A DNA stretch of 64,000 nucleotides, taken from assembly GCA_039030335.1 (NCBI GenBank), contig JBCCEJ010000008.1, positions 1 through 64,000 on the forward strand, in the 5' to 3' direction. The first letter of the stretch is position 1; every line of letters begins with the position of its first letter. Made by a program: the position numbers and the translations under genes. This document shows, piece after piece, positions 25,366 through 33,456 of the stretch. This DNA is from JBCCEJ01 sp039030335 (lineage in GTDB: Bacteria > Pseudomonadota > Gammaproteobacteria > HK1). The notes below the pieces were generated by a model. That model was not told the origin of the DNA. It worked only from the letters and a program-made list of their open reading frames with translations, and made no database searches.

Positions 25366-26469
25366 CTATTGGGCCGGGCGATGATCGAGGGCGCGGCAGT
25401 CTTCAACGTTCCAGCCAACGTGGACTTCCTCCCCGCGGTTGAGTGGTTTGTGCCCGGCGGAGTTCGGTACCTTGACGATGAAATTCTCGTCGCCGCACAC
25501 CGATACCCGCGTACGGATGTGGTCGCCCAGGTAGATCAGCTCGAGTACTTTGCCCGTGACGACGTTTGGATAGCTGCCTTCCGACGGGTTGATCGTGACG
25601 CGTTCGGGGCGAAGCGAAATGGTTGAGCGGCTGCCTGCGCCATCGACGTTGACGGCGAGCGCTTCGATGGTCTCGCCGCTATCGACGGTGACCGTGCAGT
25701 GGTCGCCGTCGACTGACTGCAACGTCGCCGACAAAGTGTTGTTTTCACCGATGAACTGCGCGACGAACGCATTGCGTGGCCGCTCGTAGAGCTCATCCGG
25801 AGTCGCGAGCTGCTGCACGACGCCGTCGTCGAACACACAGACGCGGTTCGACATCGTCAGCGCCTCGCTCTGGTCGTGGGTGACGTAGACGACCGTGACC
25901 CCGAGATTCTCATGGATGTGCTTAATCTCGTATTGCATCTGCTCGCGCAGCTGCTTGTCGAGCGCGCCAAGCGGCTCGTCCATCAGCACGAGCTTCGGTT
26001 CGAACACCAGTGCGCGGGCCACGGCAACGCGTTGTTGCTGGCCGCCCGAGAGCTGGCCTGGCCGGCGATTGCCAAAGCCCTGCAGTCGAACCATGCCGAG
26101 CGCGCGGTCGACCCGCTCGGCGATCTCGGTAGCGGGCGCTTTACGCACCTTCAACGGAAACGCCAGGTTCTCGGCCACGGTCATGTGCGGGAACAGCGCG
26201 TAATTCTGGAACACCATGCCGATGTTCCGGTGCCACGGCGGCACGTTGTTGATCGGCTGCCCGTCCAGGTAGATCTCGCCGTGCGTGGCGGTCTCGAACC
26301 CCGAGAGCATCATCAGACAGGTGGTCTTGCCGGAGCCCGACGGGCCCAGCATCGTCATGAATTCGCCGCGTTGAACGTCGAGGTTCAGGTCCTTTACGAC
26401 GAGCGTCTCGCCGTCGTAGCTCTTTTGGACGTTCTTGAACTGAACGTAATGATCGCTCGAGTCACTCAT
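25366..26469 (-). CDS. ABC transporter ATP-binding protein (PotA-like)
   Basis: A 367-residue ATPase energising the importer. Walker A is LGPSGSGKTTCL, the Q-loop follows near VFQNYALFPHM, the signature is LSGGQQQRVAVARAL, Walker B is LVLMDEPLGALD, and the switch His is in VYVTHDQSEAL. The C-terminal TOBE/OB domain (ISLRPERV to the end) is typical of the CUT1/PotA group. The start at 26469 (MSDSSDHYVQF) is preferred over a GTG 45 bases upstream because the family N-terminus begins here. It is the first gene of the four-gene minus-strand operon. Confidence 0.93.
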   Translation of the reverse strand: MSDSSDHYVQFKNVQKSYDGETLVVKDLNLDVQRGEFMTMLGPSGSGKTTCLMMLSGFETATHGEIYLDGQPINNVPPWHRNIGMVFQNYALFPHMTVAENLAFPLKVRKAPATEIAERVDRALGMVRLQGFGNRRPGQLSGGQQQRVAVARALVFEPKLVLMDEPLGALDKQLREQMQYEIKHIHENLGVTVVYVTHDQSEALTMSNRVCVFDDGVVQQLATPDELYERPRNAFVAQFIGENNTLSATLQSVDGDHCTVTVDSGETIEALAVNVDGAGSRSTISLRPERVTINPSEGSYPNVVTGKVLELIYLGDHIRTRVSVCGDENFIVKVPNSAGHKPLNRGEEVHVGWNVEDCRALDHRPAQ

Positions 26470-26684
26470 CGTAGGTGCGCTTTTTGTCCCCCGGAGCCGG
26501 CTTCGTAGGCTCACACTGGCGGCTGTGCGCAGGCGGTGTGAGCGGCCGGTCTGTATGGCCTAAATGTCTCACAAACGTCGTGCTGTCGGCAAAACTCCGG
26601 GCGGTATACGAAATTTGGTCCAAGCTGGTGCCGCGCACGGACCGGTGTAACATCGTGGTGCCGTCGCGGATGCGGCCGCGCCGG

Positions 26685-27824
26685 TCACCTGAAACGCCTG
26701 AAAAACGCGCGTAGATCGCTCACAAACAGTTCGGGCTGTTCAAACGCCGCGAAGTGCCCGCCGCGATCCATCTCCGCCCAGTGCACGATATTGGGGAAAT
26801 ATCCGGCACTCATCCACTTGCGTACCGGCGGCACGATCTCCTTCGGATAGACCGCCACGCCGGTCGGAATCTCGACGCGTCTCCCCTCGGTTTTGCCAAA
26901 ACTCTCCCAGTAGATACGCGCACTCGACGCCGCGGCTGCGGGCACCCAGTAGAACATCAGATTGTCGATCAGCTCATCGCGCGACAGGACATTCTCGGGA
27001 TGTCCGTTGCAGTCGGTCCACGCCCAGAACTTCTCGAGGATCCAGCCGGCCAGTCCGGCCGGTGAATCCGTCAGCCCGTATCCGACCGTCTGCGGGCGCG
27101 TGGACTGTTGTTTCGAGTAGCCCGAATCCCACGCCCGGTAGTGCTGCAACCCATCCAACGCGCGTTGCTCGGCAACACTGGGTTCACCATCGACCGATGG
27201 CCGCGTGCCCATCGCCAGCGTTATGTGAATGCCCGCGCAGTGCGCAGGGTCGGTCCAGCCGAGCGCCGTCGTCACGGCCGAGCCCCAATCGCCACCCTGC
27301 GCGACATAGCGTTCGTAGCCGAGTCTCGCCATCAACGCAGACCAGGCGCGCGCGGTGCGCTCCACGCCCCAGCCGGGCGCAGCGGGCTTGCCGGAAAATC
27401 CAAAGCCCGGCAGTGTCGGGCAGACGATATGGAACGCGTCCTCGGCCGACCCACCGTGGGCCACCGGGTCGACCAGCGGTTCGATGACCTTGTGGAATTC
27501 CACCACCGACCCCGGCCAGCCGTGTGTGATGACCAGCGGCAGCGCGTCGGGGTTGGGCGAACGCTGATGGATGAAATGAAATGGCAAACCGTCGAGTTCG
27601 GTCGTGAACTGACGGAAGCGGTTGAGTCGCGCCTCCCGCGCGCGCCAGTCGTAGCCATTCGCCCAGTACGCGCAGACTTCACGCAACCACGCAAGCGGGA
27701 CGCCCTGACTCCAGTCTGCGACCGGTTCAGCCTCGGGCCAGCGCGTGCGCTCGAGACGGCTTCGCAGGTCTGCGAGCACCGCCTCCTCTACGTTCAGCTG
27801 AAAAGGTGTTACGGCTTCGGTCAT
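26685..27824 (-). CDS. epoxide hydrolase (EHN-domain alpha/beta hydrolase)
   Basis: A 379-residue microsomal-type epoxide hydrolase. The N-terminal EHN domain contains LRSRLERTRWPEAEP. The oxyanion segment is HGWPGSVVEF, the nucleophile Asp is in AQGGDWGSAV (about 178), and the catalytic His is in RGGHFAAFEQPELF near the C-terminus. The enzyme opens epoxides to diols through an ester intermediate. It lies alone, divergent from a PhyH dioxygenase gene, and shares a 286-base spacer with it. Confidence 0.93.
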   Translation of the reverse strand: MTEAVTPFQLNVEEAVLADLRSRLERTRWPEAEPVADWSQGVPLAWLREVCAYWANGYDWRAREARLNRFRQFTTELDGLPFHFIHQRSPNPDALPLVITHGWPGSVVEFHKVIEPLVDPVAHGGSAEDAFHIVCPTLPGFGFSGKPAAPGWGVERTARAWSALMARLGYERYVAQGGDWGSAVTTALGWTDPAHCAGIHITLAMGTRPSVDGEPSVAEQRALDGLQHYRAWDSGYSKQQSTRPQTVGYGLTDSPAGLAGWILEKFWAWTDCNGHPENVLSRDELIDNLMFYWVPAAAASSARIYWESFGKTEGRRVEIPTGVAVYPKEIVPPVRKWMSAGYFPNIVHWAEMDRGGHFAAFEQPELFVSDLRAFFRRFR

Positions 27825-28110
27825 GACGATCTCCCTGGCGTTGGATTCCAGTCAGCCTGCCTGTTGACGGTGCGTCGACAGTCGACTGAGGCCCGCTCGC
27901 TGACAATTTACACGTTCCGGAAAGAGCCGGCCGCACACCGCCGAAACGCCCCCTGGAAGGCACCCCGGGGTTTGTCATCGGCCGCCGATTGGGCTTAAGT
28001 TCTGTCAGGCTGCAGGCGGCGTCGCGCGCGCCGGGTCCGCGTGTGACCGGGCGCGTCACTGGTAGGACGCCGCGTCGGCGCACCCGCGACACGAAACAGG
28101 GGAAAGACTG

Positions 28111-29271
28111 ATGGCATCAGTGGTAGCAGAGAACACCACCGGCTACGGTGAGCAGGAAACGGCCATGCAGGCTTACCTGAAGGCCGGCGGCGAGCGGGCA
28201 CTTGCGCTCGATAACCGTAGCGAGGTGCGTTACACCTCAGCAGGCCGTATCGACCCCGAGATCGTCGAGAAGTACTGGCACTACGGGTTCTACGTTTTCG
28301 AAAACGTGCTGCGCCCCGAGGAACTCGTGGAAATCGAGGCCGACCTCAAGGACATCATGGCGCGCTTGCCGGCCCGAAAAGGCGCGGCGTTGGACGCGCA
28401 AGGCCGCCCTGCCCTGGCGGCGGACTGCGAAGCGCCCACCCTGTTCTGGTCAAAACCCCTGGCGGACCCGTTTGGCGGCACGGCACTCGCCAACGGCCGG
28501 CATCCGGTAAAGATGTTCGAGCCGAAACCAGACGCCGATGCGCCGGCCGAGATCGTGTATCTGATCCTCGGTTCGTTGCAGTTCTCCGAAGCGTGCCTGC
28601 GGACCTACGGTCACCCGGATCTGCTGGCCGTCGCAGCCGCCATCAATGGTGATGACTTCGTGCCATTCAACGAGGCGCTCTTCATCAAGGAACCCGGACG
28701 CGGGGCGTCGGTAGCGTGGCACCAGGACGGCACAACGCACTGGGACAAACCACATTGGGACCAGGGCTCGCACGGTTTCAACTTCATGGGCCAGCTGTAT
28801 GGATGTACGCCGGCCAATGGCGTGTGGGTGGTGCCGGGCTCACACAAGCTCGGCAAGATCGACATCGCCGCGCGCGTAGCGGAAGCCGGCACTGAGCGCC
28901 TGCCCGACGCCGTGCCGCTGGTGTGCAACCCGGGCGACGTCGCGATTTCGAACCGCCAGTTGCTGCACGGTTCGTTTGCCAACACCAGCGAATCCTGGCG
29001 CGTCACTGTCAACATGGGCTTTCACCGGCGCGCCTCCGTTCAAGGTGTGACCGGCGGAGGGTTGCATGCTCCGGCCGCGACCTACGACGACACTCACATC
29101 GCGACACGCTCACGCCTTATCGGGTATGCCATAGATGCACGCTCGAAGCGGTTTCCCGATGAACAACCGTACCGCTACCAACCCTTCGCGGATGCCGGGA
29201 TAAGGCACACGTTCGACGATGACGCGCGCGCGACGCTGAAGGACTACAACCTGCTCGATATGAGCATCTGA
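28111..29271 (+). CDS. PhyH family dioxygenase
   Basis: A 386-residue PhyH-type oxygenase. The metal pair is in VAWHQDGTTHWD (about residue 205) and the distal His in RQLLHGSFANTSE, followed by Arg in WRVTVNMGFHRR. VWVVPGSHKLGKID is the conserved beta-helix strand. It is longer than the 299-residue paralogue at 13.6-14.5 kb, with an extra N-terminal helical part. The ATG follows AGGGGAAAGACTG. Divergent from the epoxide hydrolase gene; substrate unknown. Confidence 0.88.
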   Translation: MASVVAENTTGYGEQETAMQAYLKAGGERALALDNRSEVRYTSAGRIDPEIVEKYWHYGFYVFENVLRPEELVEIEADLKDIMARLPARKGAALDAQGRPALAADCEAPTLFWSKPLADPFGGTALANGRHPVKMFEPKPDADAPAEIVYLILGSLQFSEACLRTYGHPDLLAVAAAINGDDFVPFNEALFIKEPGRGASVAWHQDGTTHWDKPHWDQGSHGFNFMGQLYGCTPANGVWVVPGSHKLGKIDIAARVAEAGTERLPDAVPLVCNPGDVAISNRQLLHGSFANTSESWRVTVNMGFHRRASVQGVTGGGLHAPAATYDDTHIATRSRLIGYAIDARSKRFPDEQPYRYQPFADAGIRHTFDDDARATLKDYNLLDMSI

Positions 29272-29323
29272 GCGGGCCGGCCGCGACCGCCAGGCCGCCG
29301 GTCATTTCGAAGGCAACAGGCCG

Positions 29324-30106
29324 TCAGAGAATGGAGTTGTTGTTGACCATGCCGCCGTCGATCGTCACGACGGTGCCTGAAATGTAGCTCGCCCGGTCGG
29401 ACGCCAGGAATACGATCAGGTCTGCAACCTCTGCTGGCGCCGCGAAACGCTTCAGCGGTTGCTGCTCGTAGTATTCGCCGGCGCGGCTTTCGTCCCCGAA
29501 GTCGGCAAGCGCCTTGCGATGCATGAGCGACTTGATTCGATCTGTCTCCACGGGTCCCGGATTGACGCCGACAACCCGCACGCCAAAGTGCAGAGACCGA
29601 CCACCGATAGCGCGCGTGAAGGCCATTACTGACGCATTGCCGGCCGCGCCGGCGATGTAGTCATAGTCGAGCTTTTCTCCGCCAGTGCCGATGTCGTTCA
29701 CGATGACGCCATGACCGCGTTCACGCATTCTCGCGAGAAATGCGCGCGTCATGTTGATGTAGCCATAGACTTTCAGATCCCAACCGACCCGCCATGCGGC
29801 CTCATCGACCGAGTCGATATCACCGCCAGGAATCGCACCCGCGTTGTTCACCAGAATATCGACATCGCCTGCACGCGCGGCCAGTGCATCGACGTTGCGG
29901 CTGTCGCTCAGGTCGAGCGCGTGCGTGGTGACGCCCACCTGATATCGGCTCACGAGTTCGTCCCGCGCGTCCGCCAGGGCTTGCGCGGTGCGCGCTACGA
30001 GGTGCAAATGACATCCTTCGCCCGCAAACGCGTGCGCACAAGCAAGTCCGATGCCTTTGGAACTGCCGGTGATAAGTACCGATTTTCCACTCAACCCAAG
30101 TTCCAT
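29324..30106 (-). CDS. SDR family oxidoreductase with altered catalytic Lys
   Basis: A 260-residue classical-length SDR. The cofactor turn is ITGSSKGIGLACA and NNAGAIPGGD is the NNAG motif. The active-site stretch reads NDIGTGGEKLDYDYIAGAAGNASVM in two overlapping parts: Tyr is present, but the usual Lys four residues later is not (Y-I-A-G-A). PGPVETDRI and the C-terminal SGTVVTIDGGM are standard. A GGGAGCGG site supports the start at 30106. The missing Lys implies a changed mechanism or a subgroup that uses another residue. Confidence 0.85.
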   Translation of the reverse strand: MELGLSGKSVLITGSSKGIGLACAHAFAGEGCHLHLVARTAQALADARDELVSRYQVGVTTHALDLSDSRNVDALAARAGDVDILVNNAGAIPGGDIDSVDEAAWRVGWDLKVYGYINMTRAFLARMRERGHGVIVNDIGTGGEKLDYDYIAGAAGNASVMAFTRAIGGRSLHFGVRVVGVNPGPVETDRIKSLMHRKALADFGDESRAGEYYEQQPLKRFAAPAEVADLIVFLASDRASYISGTVVTIDGGMVNNNSIL

Positions 30107-30196
30107 CGCGTCCGCTCCCCATGCGCAACCAAGCAATTGAAGGCCATGGTACTCAAATCACGGGGCTCGCCTGCGCGTCTCGCAGGTACGGCCCCG

Positions 30197-30202
30197 TATA
30201 AT
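30197..30202 (+). promoter_or_regulatory. -10 box (TATAAT) of the HAD gene, probable leaderless start
   Basis: A perfect TATAAT ends eight bases before the ATG of the HAD hydrolase gene. There is no ribosome site and no good -35 hexamer. If used, transcription would begin at or next to the start codon, giving a leaderless or near-leaderless mRNA. Confidence 0.4.
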
Positions 30203-30210
30203 CCCGCCGC

Positions 30211-30915
30211 ATGAGCACCCCACCCCCCTATCTCGCACTCGATGCCGACGACACGCTGTGGCACAACGAGCCGCTGTATCAGGCTTCTCAGCGCCGCTTT
30301 CGCGAATTGCTGTTCGACTATCACGACCCGGCCTGGGTTGAAGCTCGCCTGAACGAGACGGAAATCCGCAACTTGAAGCACTTTGGATACGGCGTGAAAG
30401 GTTTCACGCTGTCGATGATAGAGACCGCGATAGAACTCTCGGAAGGGCGCGTAACTGCCGCGCAGGTGCAAAGCATTATTGATATGGGCCGCGAGATGCT
30501 GACTCAGCCGATAGAACTGCTTCCAGGCGTCCGGGACGCCGTCTCGGAATTGGCGGAAAGTTACCGGCTGATGCTCGTGACAAAAGGCGATCTGCTCGAC
30601 CAGGAGTCGAAGCTGGCACGCTCCGGGCTCGGAGAGCATTTCAGCGCGATCGAGGTCGTGTCAGAGAAGGACCGCGAGACGTATCTCGACCTGATGCGGC
30701 GGTATTCGATCGCGCCAGCCGACTTCACAATGGTAGGAAACTCGCTCAAGTCGGACGTTTTGCCGGTAGCTTCGTTGGGAGCGGTTGCAGTGCACATCCC
30801 CTACAAAACGACATGGGTACACGAGCGGGTGACTGAAGGCGATCTGAGTGGCGTCACCTACCAAGCGCTCGAGTCGATCGCAGACCTTCCCGCCTGGCTT
30901 CAGCGCACTCACTGA
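30211..30915 (+). CDS. HAD superfamily hydrolase
   Basis: A 234-residue haloacid-dehalogenase-type phosphatase. Motif I is LALDADDTLWHNE with the nucleophile and acid/base Asp, motif II is MLVTKGD, motif III Lys lies in VVSEKDRETY, and motif IV is MVGNSLKSDVLPV. A helical cap lies between motifs I and II, as in the beta-phosphoglucomutase/phosphoglycolate type. The natural phosphate ester is unknown. Confidence 0.9.
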   Translation: MSTPPPYLALDADDTLWHNEPLYQASQRRFRELLFDYHDPAWVEARLNETEIRNLKHFGYGVKGFTLSMIETAIELSEGRVTAAQVQSIIDMGREMLTQPIELLPGVRDAVSELAESYRLMLVTKGDLLDQESKLARSGLGEHFSAIEVVSEKDRETYLDLMRRYSIAPADFTMVGNSLKSDVLPVASLGAVAVHIPYKTTWVHERVTEGDLSGVTYQALESIADLPAWLQRTH

Positions 30916-30960
30916 GCGCGTCACAAACTCCGATCGTTGCCGGACCATCGGCATCTCCAG

Positions 30961-31000
30961 GGTGTTTCATATTTTCTATTTATTAGAAATTCATGACACC
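30961..31000. repeat. AT-rich 40-base imperfect inverted repeat
   Basis: The arms GGTGTTTCAT and ATGACACC pair with a two-base bulge, and TTTCTA pairs with TAGAAA around a short AT loop. The repeat begins 46 bases after the HAD stop and is followed by a T-run (31010-31016). It could be an intrinsic terminator for the HAD gene or an operator. Its base composition is strikingly AT-rich against the GC-rich surroundings. Confidence 0.5.
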
Positions 31001-31021
31001 TGATCACAATTTTTTGTAAAC

Positions 31022-31041
31022 ACGAGAATTCGCGAACTCGT
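31022..31041. repeat. second dyad in the AT-rich region
   Basis: ACGAG and CTCGT flank the self-complementary TTCGCGAA core, making a dyad of about 20 bases just after the T-run. It is suited to binding a dimeric regulator or to cruciform formation. No function is assigned. Confidence 0.35.
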
Positions 31042-31503
31042 ATAACTCTCTGTGAAGGCTGCTATTTCTCCAGACCAACGCCGATCTTCACAGCCTGAGG
31101 CGAATCCACGCAGACTGCGCTGACGTTCTCGAGATCACAATATCCTATTGTTTCCTCTTGGCTGCACACCCTCGTCTGCACGCAGGCGGTACCCGATGGT
31201 GTTGCGAGCTCGGCGTGCAGATCCGGGCGTTGGCGAACGGTATGTGAGTACACACTTTGTCCGTGCATCGCGGATTTTTCTCCGGGGGAATCCGCGTGCC
31301 GTGCAGCCGCGGGAGTAGGGAAAGAACCTCCACGCATGCGGTGTGAGGGTTGCCGGGGCTACGAAGTGGCGTGAGCTGGTCGGCTGCGCTGGTTCAGGCT
31401 CGCTCCAGGCGCCCGCAAACCAAGGTTTGCACGATCCGGGAAAGTGCACGTCGGACAGACGTTTGTTCGTCTCACGCAGCCTTTCCCGGCCAACGCCCTG
31501 AGC
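31042..31503. other. non-coding or decayed stretch upstream of the cupin/encapsulin locus
   Basis: Part of the 881-base gap between the HAD and cupin genes. No convincing gene is seen. A 91-codon minus-strand frame (31062-31337) has a protein-like end (ENVSAVCVDSPQAVKIGV) but no ribosome site and no recognisable family. Degenerate fragments resembling the downstream repeat (TTTGTCCGTGC near 31255, AAAGTGCACGTCGGACAG near 31442) suggest an eroded repeat region. Confidence 0.4.
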
Positions 31504-31626
31504 GCCGACACAGATCTTGCCGGGGAAGTGTGTGTCCGTTTCAGGCCGACGCAGGTCTTGCTGCGAAAGTGTGTGTCCGTTTCAGGGTGAAAGTGTGTGT
31601 CCGTTTCACACTTGTCCGTCTCACAC
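31504..31626 (+). repeat. 41-bp direct repeats with GTGTGTCCGTTTCA core
   Basis: Two copies spaced 41 bases apart begin GCCGAC(A/G)CAG(A/G)TCTTGC at 31504 and 31545, and each ends in AAGTGTGTGTCCGTTTCAG (31526 and 31567). A third core, GAAAGTGTGTGTCCGTTTCA, starts at 31589. An inverted, degenerate copy (CACACTTGTCCGTCTCACAC) follows at about 31607. The copies are too few and too closely spaced for a CRISPR array. They may be a REP/MITE-type element or a regulator-binding array upstream of the cupin. Confidence 0.6.
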
Positions 31627-31796
31627 TGGCTGCTTTGCCAGAGCAAATCGATCTTTCGTATGATGGCGCGCACGGTTCGTGGGGGCTCGGCGCTTGCGCG
31701 GACCGCGCGTTTTGACCAGCCTTAGCGGTCGTTGAGTCGTTCCGGTCGTGTGCGCGCCCGGGGAATCCCAAAATAAAGTTGCCAGGAAGGCACCGG

Positions 31797-32249
31797 ATGC
31801 AAGATATCAACCCATTGGGGCTGGCGCTCGCCGACTACTCGCGGCGCGTAACCGATATGCAATGGACTGAAACAGTGCCGGGCAAGGCATACGCGAAGGT
31901 CGTCTGGACCGGCGCGGAGTCGGGCGGGTGGGCCGCGCTCGTGCGCTGGATGAAAGGTTACGCCGGACCACCCCATAAGCATCTGACGGCTGCCCACACA
32001 TTCGTGCTTTCCGGGTGCCTGTTCGTCGACGGGCACGCCTATGGCCCGGGTACGTACGTCTACGAGCCGACCGGCATAATCCACCAGCGCGCCGAAGCGC
32101 TGGAAGACACCGAGTTCTTCTTCATCTCCAACGGTCCCATCCTGTTTCTTGGCGACGGCGAACTGTCGCACTACGTCGGTTGGGAGGAGGCGAGGCGGCT
32201 TGAAGGGCTAGGTCCTGGCAGCTTCGGCTGGATCCCGCCGGCCGGTTGA
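31797..32249 (+). CDS. cupin-domain protein (ChrR/Dke1-like)
   Basis: A 150-residue single-domain cupin. Motif 1 is PPHKHLTAAHTFVLSGCL, with three His where many cupins have H-H-E, a pattern seen in acetylacetone dioxygenase-type (Dke1) and dihydroxyacetophenone dioxygenase-like cupins. Motif 2 has GTYVYEPTGIIHQR with the last His. It may bind Fe or Zn and act as a small dioxygenase. The ATG at 31797 has AGGAAGG upstream. It lies 204 bases before the encapsulin-like pair in the same direction. Its C-terminus, LGPGSFGWIPPAG, is weakly reminiscent of an encapsulin cargo tail; this is only a suggestion. Confidence 0.8.
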   Translation: MQDINPLGLALADYSRRVTDMQWTETVPGKAYAKVVWTGAESGGWAALVRWMKGYAGPPHKHLTAAHTFVLSGCLFVDGHAYGPGTYVYEPTGIIHQRAEALEDTEFFFISNGPILFLGDGELSHYVGWEEARRLEGLGPGSFGWIPPAG

Positions 32250-32453
32250 GGGTCGACGCCCCCGATGGAAACGACCCGAAAACGGCCGCAAACGAGATCC
32301 GGCGCCGTGCATTGGAGCGGCTCGGGCCGGAAGCGCCGCCGCGTTGCGAACGCCGGTCGCTTTGAGCAATTATCGGAAGTAGTGAATCAGCCTAAACAGC
32401 GCGGTCTGGTCGGAGTAGACGTCGCCCGCCTTACCTGAGGGAGATCGGTAGCA

Positions 32454-33440
32454 ATGCAGTACGGCATGAACATGATGAACGGGGGTGGCGGAACTGGCGG
32501 GACGTCGGGGCCCATGTGGGACCCAACGACGTGGGAAGACATCCGCAGCGCGATGCGCGCGGTCGTTGAACAAACCACGCAGATGCGGAAGGTTCTGCCG
32601 ATCGTGCCCATCAATCCAGACGCTACGACGACGCTCATCGACCAGACCATCATCGACGGTTCTTCGGTCTCGGTGGCGTCTGCGGAAGTGAGGTCGATCG
32701 GCGAGCTCTTCGCGGAGTTCAAGCTCAACTCCGAGCAGGTTGGCAGGGAGAGTACCCACCACGAGGGCCGCTCGGCCGCCGTCCAGCTCACACGGATGAT
32801 GGCGGAAGCGGAAGACCAGAAGATCATCTGGGCGAACGCGCCGCTTGCAGCCCCGGTGAAAGAACGCGGCGACACGTTCAGATATGCGGGCTCCCTGCTC
32901 GGCAGCTACGAGTTGGACAAGCCGACGGATGCCACCGCGCAACCGATCGAAGATGACGAGCCGGAGTGGGGTCGCAATATGAACCGCGCGGCAACGAGCG
33001 CCAGCGCAATACTCAATGGGCGCGGCTTCTACTCACCCTTCAAGCTCGTGTTGTCGCCGGGCGTTCTGGCGGACGCCAACGTACCGCTCGACGGCACCTT
33101 TCGCCAGCCGCTCGCGTGGCTTCCCGCTGATATCTCAGCCACCGGTCCGGTGCGCGCGCTCAGCGGCAAGATCCAAAGGGAAACCTGCGGCGATTCGGTG
33201 GGTGACCTGGGACTGCTGATCGCAACGGGCGCCTATGCCATCGACCTCGTCATGCCGTTCGAGGATTATCAGCTCACCTTTCAGCGTATCGACGCCGACG
33301 GTCAGCACGTATTTCGCATCACCCACCGCTTCGGCGTGCGCCTGAAGCGCAACGGCGTGTCAACGCAGACCGATGACGGCCGTACAACGTTGACTGCAGG
33401 GGATTCTCCCATCGCGACCATCGCGTTCTTGCTCGATTAG
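32454..33440 (+). CDS. encapsulin-like HK97-fold shell protein A
   Basis: A 328-residue protein matching the layout of family 1 encapsulins (Linocin_M18/CFP29). A helical start (WDPTTWEDIRSAMRAVVEQ) corresponds to the encapsulin N-arm. IGELFAEFKLNSEQV plus MMAEAEDQKIIW (about 82-125) matches the E-loop end and spine helix, where encapsulins have ELR-x-F-x-L and AEDxxIF-x-G. FKLVLSPGVLAD corresponds to the YTLVI segment. LLIATGAYAIDLVMPFEDY to HVFRITHRFGVRLK (about 254-305) matches the C-terminal A-domain. It has an extra Gly/Met-rich N-tail (MNGGGGTGG). No phage genes lie nearby. It would self-assemble into a protein nanocompartment. Call from pattern matching, not a search. Confidence 0.7.
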   Translation: MQYGMNMMNGGGGTGGTSGPMWDPTTWEDIRSAMRAVVEQTTQMRKVLPIVPINPDATTTLIDQTIIDGSSVSVASAEVRSIGELFAEFKLNSEQVGRESTHHEGRSAAVQLTRMMAEAEDQKIIWANAPLAAPVKERGDTFRYAGSLLGSYELDKPTDATAQPIEDDEPEWGRNMNRAATSASAILNGRGFYSPFKLVLSPGVLADANVPLDGTFRQPLAWLPADISATGPVRALSGKIQRETCGDSVGDLGLLIATGAYAIDLVMPFEDYQLTFQRIDADGQHVFRITHRFGVRLKRNGVSTQTDDGRTTLTAGDSPIATIAFLLD

Positions 33441-33456
33441 CGGACCACGCACTGCC

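Noticed and set aside
31062..31337. 91-codon minus-strand frame upstream of the cupin
   Set aside because: No ribosome site or family; only the last residues look protein-like, so left as part of a non-coding or decayed region.
31504..31626. CRISPR array
   Set aside because: Only two full units and partial cores, no unique spacers of regular length and no cas genes.
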